Shown here piece by piece: positions 31,784 through 43,411 of a DNA stretch of 64,000 nucleotides. The number at the start of each line of letters is the position of its first letter. Within the stretch, counting starts at the first letter, position 1. The stretch is from assembly GCF_964204645.1 (NCBI RefSeq), contig NC_134030.1, forward strand, positions 17,489,110 through 17,553,109. Direction: 5' to 3'. The notes beneath the pieces are model-generated. The model saw nothing but the letters and a program-made list of their open reading frames with translations. It did not search any database and was not told the origin of the DNA. Position numbers and translations under genes: made by a program. Source of the stretch: Tubulanus polymorphus (lineage: Eukaryota; Nemertea; Palaeonemertea; Tubulaniformes; Tubulanidae).

Positions 31784-31939
31784 TACACGGTACCATGGCG
31801 GAGTGTAATCCAGGAATAGATGCAGAAAATTCTGAAATTGATCAAATCAGTTCAACGAATAAAACAAAGTATATTAAAACCACACATGAATATCACTACC
31901 GTGGAGAGCAAGCCATCAACAGACCTGCTGAGAATCTCG
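31784..31939 (+). CDS. NLR start-exon copy 2
   Basis: Acceptor TATATTTTTCAG ends at 31783, ATG at 31795, donor GAGAATCTCG|GTAATTAT. 48 codons plus one base (phase 1). Starts MAECNPGIDAENSE, ends INRPAENL. The middle IDQISSTNKT aligns with the RHIM-like core of copy 4 but has Ser for the core Gly. Confidence 0.6.
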
Positions 31940-31999
31940 GTAATTATGAATCCAGAAATGAACGCACCCACCCGATTGTTCTTAAATCTTATTTCAATA

Positions 32000-32690
32000 T
32001 ATTCTGTCCGCCAGGTAGCGTAAGATTGTCAAGCCCAGTTGGGATTTTAGTCCCAGTTGACTGTTGGCCTTGTTGACCTTGTTGACCTTGGATCTTTAGA
32101 GGTCTCTGCAGGTCTTTACCCCGGTTCTTAAACCCCTGTTTGGCTCGGCGTTTGGGAATTTACTCGTCGTTCTCAGGGTGACTTATACCCTAGTTAACTT
32201 TGTCTGTGGGTTTTTGCCCCAGGTTGAACTTGCACTGTGGTAGTCTACCATCAAGAAGCAGCTGCTTGATTGTTTAGACCTGTGCTTGGATATCTATCGC
32301 TTACATACACAACTCCCGTTCTCTCATGACCTTGTTAGTTTAGGGAAGAGAGGTTTGTTGTTAAGCCTATAACCTTGTTGGAAATTAATCTAGACGTTGT
32401 TGATGAGTTTTGGAAGAAGGAGAGAGGGATGAGAAAGGGAAAAAGGGATAGATAGTCGCCTGATCTGATCATCTGGGTCCCTGCATATCGGAATGCGAAA
32501 GTCATTTCCTCCCAATACTCTATAGTGGACGAGTATACATAGGGGGAGTTGATGTCACTGGGGAAACAGATACATTCTTGCGCACCTTACAAATTTGCTT
32601 ATGTTCCATTCTAATGAAATACATCTTGCCTTTTTCCAAACATTTTGCCCATGAACTTTCTTCGTGTTTTATGCTTTATTTTTTATTGGT
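32000..32690. repeat. Segmental duplication block A (partner at 35600-36010)
   Basis: CCAGTTGGGATTTTAGTCCC (about 32035) and, further on, CATCTTGCCTTTTTCCAAAC followed by ATTTTGCCCATGAACTTTCT (about 32624-32665) recur in the same order after start-exon copy 4. Copies 2 and 4 thus come from duplication of a block longer than the exon itself. Confidence 0.75.
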
Positions 32691-34179
32691 GTCTTTTCCA
32701 ATTCTTTCTTAATCAACCGATGTCTATCCCTACCTTTTTTAGTTTACCCTTGTCAGCGATATGAAGTTGGCATTGAGCCAATTTCATGTAAATTGCGGAA
32801 CGTTTTTTTATGTGAGCATTTGTTTCATTGGTTCTCGGGTTAAACGACGTATAATCGATGCGCTTGAAGACATGACGAACCTCTGTCGGATGTACATGGT
32901 CAACTTTGTTAAAATTCTACGATAAACTGTTTTTGTCGGGAAAATTCTTAGCTCTCATGTATAAAATTGCAATGACCTCGATGGGGGGGGGGGGCGTTGT
33001 CTCTACGAGTGAATGTGATTGGCTGTTTTTGGGATATACGGGGAATTCCGGCGCTAATAAAATAATTATGGGAAAGCCATAGAATGGCGAACGTTTCATT
33101 GGACTAGGTGCCGTATACGTGCAAATTTCAAATGCTCATTGCTGATGAGAATGTAATTATTATCCGCCATAGGTATTGTTTCATTTTGATACCCAGTGAT
33201 TGATTTGATTGACACTGAAGTGTAAGCGAACATTCACTTACACAATGCCTCCACATGCGCGCGGAGTGCTATAGTCTGTTGCATACACAAACACACGCTC
33301 GTACAGTATACACTACTATAGTGATATTGGAAACGCTGCTTGCTGGCGCGTCTGACATTTCATCAACAGAAGATGAGCGCTATGTTTTCTGTTTGATATA
33401 ATTTATAATAAATTGTAATTTCTTGTGACCTGAAAATATTAGGCAGCAAACTACAAGTATAGGTCGAGGTCTGAATATTGTAGAAGTAAATTCCAGGATT
33501 TAAAACGATCTAATACGCCAATTTCTTACTGCGTCGGTTTAGATTCCGCGGTCATACATTGGAAGAGGTTTCCAAGACTAAATATTCAGCCACCCTCTGA
33601 TATGTGACATCATATGAATCTTATTTGAATATTTTTTCATATTGTGAAAAATATTTCTTTGAAAATATAAAATAGTTTCCCTGCCGCGCCTACCTGTACC
33701 CTACGAAATTTTGGACATGGACCAAACAAATGTATATTTTTGGTCTTATTTGACTACAAAATAATTCTTTGAGAAAGATGAAATACAATATAGAACTTTG
33801 AAGTCACGAAGTAAAAAGATTTTTCAAGCAATGCCCTTAACCTCAAACAACCTCTAGCTTTCAAGGTAAACCACACTTTGCCCATGGGCAATTTATTAGA
33901 TTGCTCCATTTTTCCATTGGCCGTTCCGTTAATATCAGTTGTCTTACCGTCGAAAAAGCAGAACCCTTCCAGAACCCTTCCAGAACCCTTCTAATCTATT
34001 TGGGCCTTTACATCGCAGAGCAATGAAATTTCAGGCAAATTAACCTGAAATTATCGATAAGGCAATCATAAAAATGTTAATCTAATACAGATGTGACTGG
34101 ACACATGAAAACAATTCGGTCAGAAAAATGTCTGCACTTGTTGAGATGAAATGACTGAATTCTAATTTCTGTTTTTCAG
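32691..34179. other. Intron-like, no gene seen
   Basis: Between start-exon copies 2 and 3. G9 run at about 32983; a triple CCAGAACCCTT repeat at about 33969-33993. Nothing coding. Confidence 0.4.
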
Positions 34180-34318
34180 TACATGGAACTATGGGCGGAG
34201 AGTAATCCAGGAATGAATGAAGACAATTCTAAATTGAGTGTAAGCGGTGACAGTAATACGAGGATCATAAGTATCAACGCAGTTACACGAGCCATCAACA
34301 AACCTGGTGAGAATCTCG
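34180..34318 (+). CDS. NLR start-exon copy 3, shifted start codon
   Basis: Acceptor CTGTTTTTCAG ends at 34179, donor GAGAATCTCG|GTAATTAT. The ATG used in the other copies (here 34191) has an extra G after it and runs into TAA after four codons. A new ATG at 34183, eight bases upstream, is in frame with the rest: MELWAESNPGMNEDNSK ... NKPGENL, 45 codons plus one base (phase 1). The middle SVSGDSNTRI aligns with the RHIM-like core (Gly, Asp, Asn, Thr kept; Gln lost). Confidence 0.6.
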
Positions 34319-35325
34319 GTAATTATAGATCTTAACCATCAGATTAAATTTCATCTTATACAGAAGTGACTTGAGTCCAAATGTGATCTTACAAATATAA
34401 ACCGGTCTAAAGTTTTGAAGCGAAAGAAATACATTGTCTTTAAAGATTCTGAGGACCAAAAAGGACCCACCAACTCGATTGTTTTAAAACTTTGACTAAA
34501 ACTGTCAGGGTCTGGTGATATAATCGGTATTTTGAATTATGGTCTCTTATCAGATCTGGTGACACAGTTTGTTTATCAGTCCAGGGTAAATATAAAAACA
34601 TATAAACAGTTTAGCAGTAAATACTGTTAACAGTAAAATAAGACCGCCGGGTGAAAGTTACCGTAATCAATTACTATCATGTTTCAACCCTAACCCTATA
34701 ATTCAAAATGGGCCTGGGCCCAATTGGCCCGACCGAAAACGTCGGACCAGATCCGGGTCAACTGGTTTCGGTAGTGACTCACTTCGCTTTGTTTATCAAG
34801 TGAGTGGTTAGCCTGTAAATGCCATCTCTTGGGCCAAATACGGGCCAAATTTGACTCGGACCTGTACCGGGCCAATTTATAGTCGTTAGTATCGAGTTGC
34901 ACAATATCAGACATGATTGATATTACGTGGAAGATTGCTACATGTAGGAGTGAACTCATCATGGGTTAGTTGAGTTCAGACATATGATTGACTCTCCAAT
35001 GTAGCAATCCTGTAATGAAATGAAATGTAAGTTAATCAAATTTCTGAACTCATTAATACCGATTTTAATTGTTTTAAGCCCCATGAAAAATATATGATGT
35101 CATTAAATTGAAAGCTTAATTAACATTGTCAGTAGTTCTCATAAATTTTCCTTGGCCATTTTTTCCTACATTCCATTATCCTTTATCAGTAGCGGAAACA
35201 AAGAAAACTTCAGTCTGAATAAGAGTAGAGGCTGATTGTGTAAATACTGGACAAAACAATTAGGTCAGGAAAAATGTCTGCACTTGTTGAGATGAAATGA
35301 CTGAATTCTGAATCCTGTTTTTCAG
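34319..35325. other. Intron-like; palindromic MITE-like segment
   Basis: No gene. 34705-34885 contains GGGCCCAATTGGCCC and further GGCC-rich inverse words; 34905-35005 carries inverse matches around GTAGCAATC/GATTGCTAC. These look like small foldback elements. Confidence 0.45.
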
Positions 35326-35457
35326 TTCGTGGTACTATGGTAGAGAGTAATCCAGGAATGAATGTAAATGAATCGATGGTTCAAATGGGTGACAACAATA
35401 CGATGAATGTATACCTTGGAGATACACAAACTATCGACAGACCTGCTGAGAATCTCG
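35326..35457 (+). CDS. NLR start-exon copy 4 with RHIM-like motif
   Basis: Acceptor CCTGTTTTTCAG ends at 35325, ATG at 35337, donor GAGAATCTCG|GTAATTAT. 40 codons plus one base (phase 1). The peptide starts MVESNPGMNVNES, then has MVQMGDNNTMNVY, then ends DRPAENL. VQMGDNNTM fits the RHIM core ([I/V]-Q-[hydrophobic]-G-x-x-N-x-[M/L]) known from RIPK1, RIPK3, ZBP1 and TRIF, a motif that forms heteromeric amyloids in cell-death signalling. Splicing to the NACHT exon at 37233 keeps frame. It is the nearest start exon to NACHT. Confidence 0.65.
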
Positions 35458-35599
35458 GTAATTATAGATTTCTACCATCAGAACTCGTGCTTGAGTCCAA
35501 ATGTGATCCTAAATCATAAGACTGGTCCGAAGTCTTTGGCCATGTCTCTAAAGATCATTCTAAATCTTTAACTAAAATGATGGAAAATTATTTCAAGAC

Positions 35600-36020
35600 A
35601 TTCTATCCACCAGGTGGCGTATGATTGTTTAAGCCTAGTTGGGACTTTAGTCCCAGTTGGCTGTTGCTTTCACTTTTTGCCCGTTCGTCCGTAGATGGAA
35701 TCCAGTTATTTTGGGAAGTTTCATTGGATTGTTCCTGTTCACGATCAAGATGGCTGACAGGCAGCCATATCGCACATATTTATTGCTATTGGAAGAACTT
35801 GTGACTGACACCTACTCAAAATCTAGTAAACATACGATCAGTTTTTATAGCCACATTTCAGGCATGAATTGCTCGATTGTTCATTTTTCAGTCACGAATT
35901 AATTAGCTCCACATTCTTGCACGCCTTGCAAATTTGCCTCTGTTCCATTCTAATTACATACATCTTGCCTTTTTCCAAACATTTTGCCCATGAACTTTCT
36001 TCGAGTTTTATGCTTTATTA
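35600..36020. repeat. Segmental duplication block B (partner at 32000-32690)
   Basis: Same order of words as block A: CAGTTGGGACTTTAGTCCCA near 35636, then the CATCTTGCC...AACTTTCTTCGAG stretch near 35961-36005. Confidence 0.75.
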
Positions 36021-36549
36021 GTAATAGGGTTTTAGTTGTTTAATATCAGAGGTTGAAAGGTGGAGGAAATATTACTAATTTTCAATTGGTTATATTTTCA
36101 TAATATAAGATTAATAAACATTTTGTACTGTGATGAAAATTCCATGTTGATGCGCGGCATAGTTTGCAGTATTTACTGCGGAGCTGTGATGATAGCGCCC
36201 TCGTTTTAGTAAAACGTGAAGCTCACCAAAATCAACAAAGCCGTTTATCTTTAGATTAAGTATAATTTTTGAAAAAGGTGAAAAAGCCGACTTTTTTAAA
36301 AGTGGCTTTTTGGAAATATTTGCCTCGTGTAGATTGAAAATAAAAGATTTTTCCACTCGTGTAGATCGGACCTTGAATGTCTCAGATCGAACTTGTTGCT
36401 AACCCGACCCCACAGAAAGATTCTTTCTGGTGCAAATTTTGCCACCACAATCAATTGCAAAGTTTAAGCTCATGGCATGTTGTATGATTGTGGTGAGTTT
36501 CAGGTTTTTTGGTTTTTGTTCATTTATTGTTGTTGCTTTCAATAAAGTA

Positions 36550-37014
36550 GGGACCGGCAAAATTGTGAAATTTCCTGATATAAAAATGCACGTATAGGGG
36601 ATTCTAGAAAACGTGTTTGGATGTTTGACTCGCAATTACGTTAAAAGCACATAAGACCACATATTGATGGCTATTGATCCTGAAAACTTCAAAAATGTAG
36701 ATTAAAATTTGTAAGAATTACAAATTTTATTATATTTTGAATGAGATGAGCAAAAATTCAAGTTGAATTATCGGGATGAAGACTATATCAATGTTTATAA
36801 CTTCACCAGCGCGCATTGTTGCATTAAATTAAATAAATGAGTGATATCGTAGCAGCTGAGTTCATCGATATTTTACTTTGTTTCTATCTTAATCCAATCC
36901 AGAGATATGATTGAAATAAGAAAATTAAAATGGTGAAAAAATTGGGACAATTCAATTCCACAATGCGGACCCGGTGGGTAGCCAAAAATAGCGCCTGGCA
37001 ACTGTAAAAAGACT
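36550..37014. mobile_element. Single terminal repeat of the 58.9-kb foldback family
   Basis: From GTAGGGACCGGCAAAATTGT to CAACTGTAAAAAGACTTAT the sequence follows the right arm of the element at 60.6-61.1 kb (shared words: TCTAGAAAACGTG, GATGGCTATTGATCCTGAAA, TCAAGTTGAATTATCGGG, CAATGCGGACCCGG). The other arm is absent, so it is a solo end, lying in the intron upstream of the NACHT exon. Confidence 0.8.
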
Positions 37015-37232
37015 TATCGCGTCTCAACCGACTTACACCCGGCTTAAAATATCTCAAACTGATTTCCTTTTTGTGGTCGGGTTGGTATTTCCTTGGTACC
37101 TAGGCATATTTTGTAACTGCGGTCAATTGTAAAATTTTAGCTCATGACATTTTCAATGATTCTATGATTTTGAGGCATAATCAGCCGCCATAGAAATTCT
37201 GAAAAAAATCTCAAACTGATTTTATTTTGCAG

Positions 37233-39930
37233 ATGTTGATCAAGTTCAGAATTGTCTGAAAGAAACATGTCAACGAATGATCGATGTTGAAAATTACAAA
37301 GAGGTTCCATGGAACGATGAAGTCACCAATTTCAACGACTTCTTCACTCGAGAACACGTGAAAACTCGAGCGCAAAAACGAAACCCGAAGAAAAATGAAA
37401 AAAGTGAGGAGCAGTCATTGATTTTACCCGATGATTTCAGAAAACTTTTTACCTATGGAGCGAGTGATGTGAAACCCATGTGCCTCGTAGGTGAGCCCGG
37501 TATGGGTAAAACCACGCAGATTGTAAAGCAAGTTTCTATTTGGGACAGCTCACCATTTCTAAAAACATTTCCTATGTTATTCTATATACCGTTAAATGAA
37601 CTGCCCGCTGAAAATGCGTGTATTTATACGTACATTTACAAAAATCTTTTGAATCCAGAAATCAGAAAGGTTCTGCCGATTGATAGTTTTAAAGAATTCT
37701 TACCGGAAAATGCAAAAAAGCGATATTTTTCCTAGACGGCTTCGACGAGTTGAAAAGCGAAGGAATACATCGTACACGTGACCAATGAATTACCGAAAGC
37801 GCATATCGTCATAACAACACGTGAGTCCGGGGCAGCAAGATCGTCACTGATCCCAAATTCACAGTTGTATCGATATCCGGCTTCAAAGAGGAAGAAATCA
37901 TCGATATTATGAAGAGAAAATTCCCCGAGCGCGATCCAAAACAGCTATTCTGTGAGCTTGAAGATGCAGCGTCACCTTTATTTAATAGTATCTACTACAA
38001 CCCGCTGATACTACTTATGTTTTGTTTTCTGTATATGGACGAGGAAGAAATTACGATACCATCAAAACTCACCGATATCTACATCGATTTGACATGTTTT
38101 CTGATCAGTAAACGCGAGGGCATCGAGTTGTCGAAGGAATGTTTTTTTGGTGACATCGAAAATTCTGAAGCGCTTAAAGAAATTTGTCAAGTCGCGTATA
38201 AGACGCTCATCGAGCATCAAAACGGCTTCAGCGAAAATCGTCACAAACTCGACGAATCGAGGAGAACGGCTTTGACGTGCAAAGAGGTGTCGCCGCGACA
38301 GAAATCAGACCGCTCCGTCCAGCTACGGTTCATACACAAATCTGTGCACGAATTCCTGGCGGCGGTACACTCGGTCGTGCAATTCAACAACAGTGGTGAA
38401 ATACCCTGGAATAAATGCGCGTTTGAACAACTACAGGACGAACTTGTGAAATATGGTGAATTATACCCGAGATTCATGGCAGGGCTGCTGTATCGTTACA
38501 AGTATAACCGCGGCCTCGGTGAACTTTTCAAGACTTTAATAGATGAACAAGCAGTCACAATAGTGAATAGGCACGAGTCATTGTATACGGTTACTAGGGA
38601 GATGGCGCTCATCCCCGATTACGAATGCTACATCGAGCTCCGATCTGAAAGAACTGTTTTATCTGAACAGTTGTTAATCTGCCTGAATGAAGCCGACTGG
38701 CCGTACGACGCCATTAGTGAAATAGTTCCCTACATGCAGAAAATGTTGTTCGTATCTACATATAGCAGATCGCAGATAAACATGTTCGCAAAAATACTCG
38801 AACACAAACAATGTCAGATCGAGCTAGTTTACATAAAGTATTTTGACAAACTGAAACCCGACGACCGCCGCGTATTAGAAACAGCCATAGCGAGTAACAC
38901 TAGTCTTCACGGTATGATAATACACGGGTCATCAATACCCGATCGGTGCTTGACTATGTGTAAGAAGAGCAAGAGTATAAACTGGTATGTGTGGCGAGGT
39001 AGAATCTTCGACATTGGTGAATGTTACAAGAAACTCGATAATGATTGGATTAAGACAAGTCACGTGATCAGATCTGAAGATGACACGCAGTTGATCAGTG
39101 GTGATACTAACACACACAATACAGTGGAGAGTCTGTTTATTGATACTGAAGTTAGTACGGAACGTTTAGGTAATATTCACAAATCGTATCCATTCTTAAA
39201 ACATCTATATCTCGGATCGTGGGGATATCAGCTCGATGAAAATATAATCAGAGGGCTGATAAACATCATTCCGAGTTTGAAAAGCTTATATCTTAGTGAT
39301 GTAATATTCGATAAGAATTTGATCGGTTCGGAGGGAATAAAAGATTTTAACAACACGTTAAAATCTTCAGACATCGAAACAATTCAGCTCAAAATGCGCG
39401 AACTAACCACAGATCAATGGACAACAGCAATCATTGATAGCGTCGGTTCAATGCCGAAACTAAAACGTCTTATCATTGACGAATTAGATTTACAAATAAA
39501 CCGCGTTGTAGCTCACCTGCCGCGGCTGACTGTACTATCAATACGGTTGCGGTCAGAAGCTGATGGTGACGCACTTGTTCGGTATCTATCATCAGCTGCG
39601 AGAAGTCATTATTTATAGCTATCTCGATAGACCGGAACAGAACAATCGCATCTTACAACAATTAAAACACGTCTCATCAATTCGTTGGTTAGAGTTTTAC
39701 ACTTTACGAGCGCCGTTTAATACACAGCACGATATCAATTTATTCGTCAAATTAATCGTCGAATTAATCAATAATCTTCCGCATCTTTCTGACCTGGATA
39801 TCCTCTGCTACAGCACCGACCCCGATCGACGGAAGGTTACATCACATCAGAACTTAAAAACGTCAATAAAAGACTGAGAGTAAAAATATGGGTTGAAGCA
39901 CCTGCAGATTCATCAGATGAATCTGATTAA
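37233..39930 (+). pseudogene. NACHT-domain NLR exon, several frameshifts
   Basis: Acceptor TTTTATTTTGCAG ends at 37232; the exon enters in phase 1 as (G)AT GTT GAT and reads VDQVQNCLKETCQRM into the frame at 37277. NACHT features: P-loop VGEPGMGKTTQ (about 37484), LPLNE-like FYIPLNELPAEN, Walker B FLDGFDEL (37729-), sensor-like IVITTRE, GFKEEEI, and the helical NYYNPLILLMF-type region (SIYYNPLILLMFCFL). The C-terminal half has degenerate leucine-rich segments (LKHLYLGSWG, LKSLYLSDVIF, LKRLIIDELD). Frames change at ~37720, ~37780, ~37830, ~39580 and ~39845; the last open stretch stops at 39930 after an acidic EAPADSSDESD. With five shifts this is a decaying gene or contains assembly indels. 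NLRs are cytosolic sensors that oligomerise through NACHT. Confidence 0.8.
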
Positions 39931-40325
39931 TCTGATGTATCATCGCTATCGGAGTTGAGACGCAAATTAAGTAGATTCATCGATTCATAAGATTCAATCA
40001 ACTAACACGCATTTTGTACACAGTCACTTCCTAGAAACAGAACAGAAACTGAACTGATATTAAACCGCAGTTTGTCCTATATGTTCTGAATTTTGGGTTG
40101 TTATGCATGGCATGTTACAGCTTGGCAGCCCACGTGGGTTTGTTCAGTGGACTTCCCTGAACACGAAAATGACCGCTGCCCAATTTTCATTGTTACCGTC
40201 GTTGCCATTGCCATGGCAACCGTAACCAAATTTCCAAAAAGTGACCATATGGGGCTAGATTTTGGAATTCACATTATATATGTGTGAAATCTTATTGTCG
40301 GAAATTGAAGTAAACTTTACACATG
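39931..40325. other. 3' flank of NLR gene
   Basis: No further gene; includes the likely 3' UTR. Confidence 0.4.
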
Positions 40326-40773
40326 GTATCAGATTATCTCGGAAAAAAACTGCATTTGTTGAGATTTATTGCCATGGTGACCGCAAAATCTTTGATTTTC
40401 TCATTTTGTGTGTGTTTTTTCGGCAAATGTAGTTGTTCTATATTTGATTTGCTTCACAGGTTTTAAACAATTTTTTTCTTAAAACATCTCCACATTTGGT
40501 GCATTTTGAATATAACATCGAACATGACTAGTATACCGTAGTTGAGATGGGAGGTAAAATTGATCTAAAGATTTTACCTCCAACTGTAGGATCATTAAAA
40601 CCACACGTCCGAAGGGCGCAACTGCAAACATTGATTTGGACAGCACAAGTATTCAAGCCCGAATTCCATGATCCACAGTTATATTTGCCGAATGAGAAAA
40701 TCAAACATTTTGCGGTAGCCATGGCAATAAATCTCTACAAAATAATGCAGATTTTTTCCGAAATAATCTGATA
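40326..40773. mobile_element. Foldback element
   Basis: TATCAGATTATCTCGGAAAA at the left is inverse to TTTTCCGAAATAATCTGATA at the right; arms continue through GAGATTTATTGCCATGG(T/C)GACCGCAAAAT and its inverse. Interior has a small perfect hairpin GAGGTAAAATTGATC...GATTTTACCTC at about 40552-40580. Confidence 0.8.
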
Positions 40774-40854
40774 GTCACTATTTTTTTCTTGCGCGCTGTA
40801 GTCAATTGTTTATATAATTTTGTATTTCGTGTCTATTTTATTGCTAACCAACCA

Positions 40855-41085
40855 CAGAATCGGTATGGAGTGAAAGATGTTCCTTTAGAATGGTTTAGGT
40901 CATATTTAGAAAATAGGTATCAGCGTGTAGTGATTGACAGATCGTCGTCTCAAAATGTTAAACTTAAGTGTGGTGTACCCCAGGGGAGTGTACTAGGCCC
41001 TACACTTTTCAGTTTATATCTCGCACCAATCGAAGAAATTATTATTAAACAATATAGCTGCGAAGCTGCGATGACGGGTTTTCTG
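40855..41085 (+). mobile_element. Non-LTR retrotransposon RT fragment
   Basis: Encodes YGVKDVPLEWFRSYLENRYQ and then KLKCGVPQGSVLGPTLFSLY, the RT palm region of a non-LTR element of the CR1/L2/jockey type (GVPQGSVLGPxLF is diagnostic of RT block 4). It stops before the catalytic FADD block. Both ends are truncated, and it starts right after the foldback element, suggesting a broken older insertion. Confidence 0.85.
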
Positions 41086-43411
41086 CAAAGCCATTCTGAA
41101 TGATGGGAATTGTAGTAAATTGAAATATCGATACATAGAATAAAATGCATTGACAGATTCGAACCTAATATGCAACCACTGTGTAAACGTCAAATATGAT
41201 CAGCTTTGAAACCGAACATACGCGGACGTACGATCAACAAATATTAATTTATTTGGCCAGGCATTTTTTTGGCATTCAAACATCATAATACTGTATTATC
41301 ACCATGCTTAAAATGGATCTGTCCTATTAAGAACTCATTTTAAGCACCTGCTGAGTCGATAGATTGAGTGAATTTACAGATAAGAACGTATTATGATTTA
41401 GAATAAATTTAAGAAGTAAATGTTTTTATTGAAATATTTGAATAAATACATATATTGTATTGTAGATTCCATCAATAAATTATGAATTGATTTGGTCTGG
41501 GTTTCCGGCTAATGTTGATTTTGGCTTTTATGGATTACAAATTCTATAGTGATAAACAATTGATACCTGCAACATGTGTGTAAATCAAACCTATTCCACT
41601 AGTTGCGTGCGTTTCCTAATAAACGGGAGAGTCACTTGATTTGAGTTATTAGAAAAATAATGTTCATTTAGTTATAGAAATTCATTGCCTTTTTGTAAAT
41701 TCTGTAATAATATTTGTTCTGTCTTAATTTTTATTACTGTATGAACCAATGATATGCTTTGTAAATATGATGTAATAAGATAAATTTGAATTAAATTTGA
41801 ACATGAGAATCAAGCATAACTTGTGTTTTTTCAACTTGTCTTACTTTTCTTTTGTTAACAGTTCCAGAGTTTCAACTACAATCAAATCCAAATTGGCTAA
41901 AAAGTACATAGGACTGATCCGCAGCTGAATTGTACTTTCAAAAAGATCAAACGATTTATATACGTAGATTTCTTGGCATGTCCTGGGAGAACACACGCAT
42001 TGTTCCTTATGTACGATAATACATTATCCGCCTTAATGGTTGTTTGTCTGAAACATTTATACTTGTATCAGACGAGCATTCTAAATCAATTTGAAGGTAA
42101 TCACGGCGCTGTAGTCATGAGAAGAATTCGTGGAAATGAGCAATTATGAAATAAACTTATGAAACACTCGCTGACCCTTAGTCTGATAAATCGATAATAA
42201 GGAGTAATATTAAAGAGTAATATTAAAGAGTTTTATTATTTTAATTAATAAGAGTTTGTGTGTTTAAATTTGAATGTACTAATAATGATAAAGAATATAA
42301 ATAAGAAAGATGATATTTCGGCTTACATTGTATATTACTATTTAGACAAAATTAAATACCATTCATTGTGGGAATTGTAATCATTGGATAAGTTAAAATA
42401 AATGAGTTCGAGGGTTGGAAAAATAGTATATATGTAATCTCTTCGGTGCGGTTGAGAAGGAGAGCTGACCGGCAGGTATCATGACGTCGAGGGTCGGGTT
42501 AAAGTTAGCAGCGAATGAAAAGTCTAGGAATCAGGACCCCGGCTCTGCGTCGTGGTGCTGCGTTGGTTTCTCGTTCCCTTTTACGGCTGGCCGCAAGCAG
42601 GGTTCTGGATTTTTCTTGGGTGTGGACGCAGCCGTAATAAAAGGGGCCGCACCTCGAGAGAAAGCGGACTCTGTTAGAAAGCATTTTCAGGGGAAGCATT
42701 AGAAGACTATAGAACAGATAACTTTCGGCTATCCGGTTGAATTGCATCTTCTTGTGTGCGGGATTTGTAACAAAATTCTAAATTAAAAGGTAGGGAATTT
42801 TATAAATTGTTGAGACTATAGTTCAGTTAAAATTGTAGAATTAAAGTTGAGTATTATCGTATTTAAATCCGGAGTTCCTTTTATTCCTTGGTTTTCGGGT
42901 TTCTGTGTTCGTGGTCGACTTTCTCGCCAGGGACCGGAGTTTGTAATAGAGGAAAAAGACAATAGAGAAAGGGACCGCGGAACAGGACTAAATGAAATGA
43001 ACCGTTAGTTACTGCAAACCTATTCCAGTGTTATGTCGATCGTGTTGAATCACTTTCCTTGAGTTGAAAGAATCAGATCTTCTATGGTGCAACATCGGTC
43101 AAAGAGAGATATCTTGGTGTTGACTGTCCTTGACCATCTAACTTCATGCGTTTGACATTGGAATCAGCATCATACCCATTTGAACTGCAAAATATTCACA
43201 CAACATGAAAACCTACAGTATATGTATACAGTAATCAAACTTTCACCGATGTTGGATATTTGAATGAACGTTGGGCTTATTTCAGTATTCTAAAGCAGGA
43301 AATAATAATCCCAATCGATAGGCCCTATTCCATTTGGAACAATTGCATAATGCGTACAGCTGTACCGTACACTTATCAGCAGATTATATGAACTCACGTA
43401 CAGCGTCTTTA
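41086..43411. other. Non-coding; GC-richer block at 42440-42960
   Basis: No recognised gene over 2.3 kb. A GC-richer segment (42440-42710) with an open frame 42481-42702 (MTSRVGLKLAANEKS...) has no known domain, and is followed by TTCCTTGGTTTTCGGG-type leader-like sequence. An LTR or leader of an unknown element is possible but unsupported. Confidence 0.4.

Noticed and set aside
42481-42702. Possible small gene or LTR leader
   Set aside because: No domain, no splice support and no matching second LTR found.
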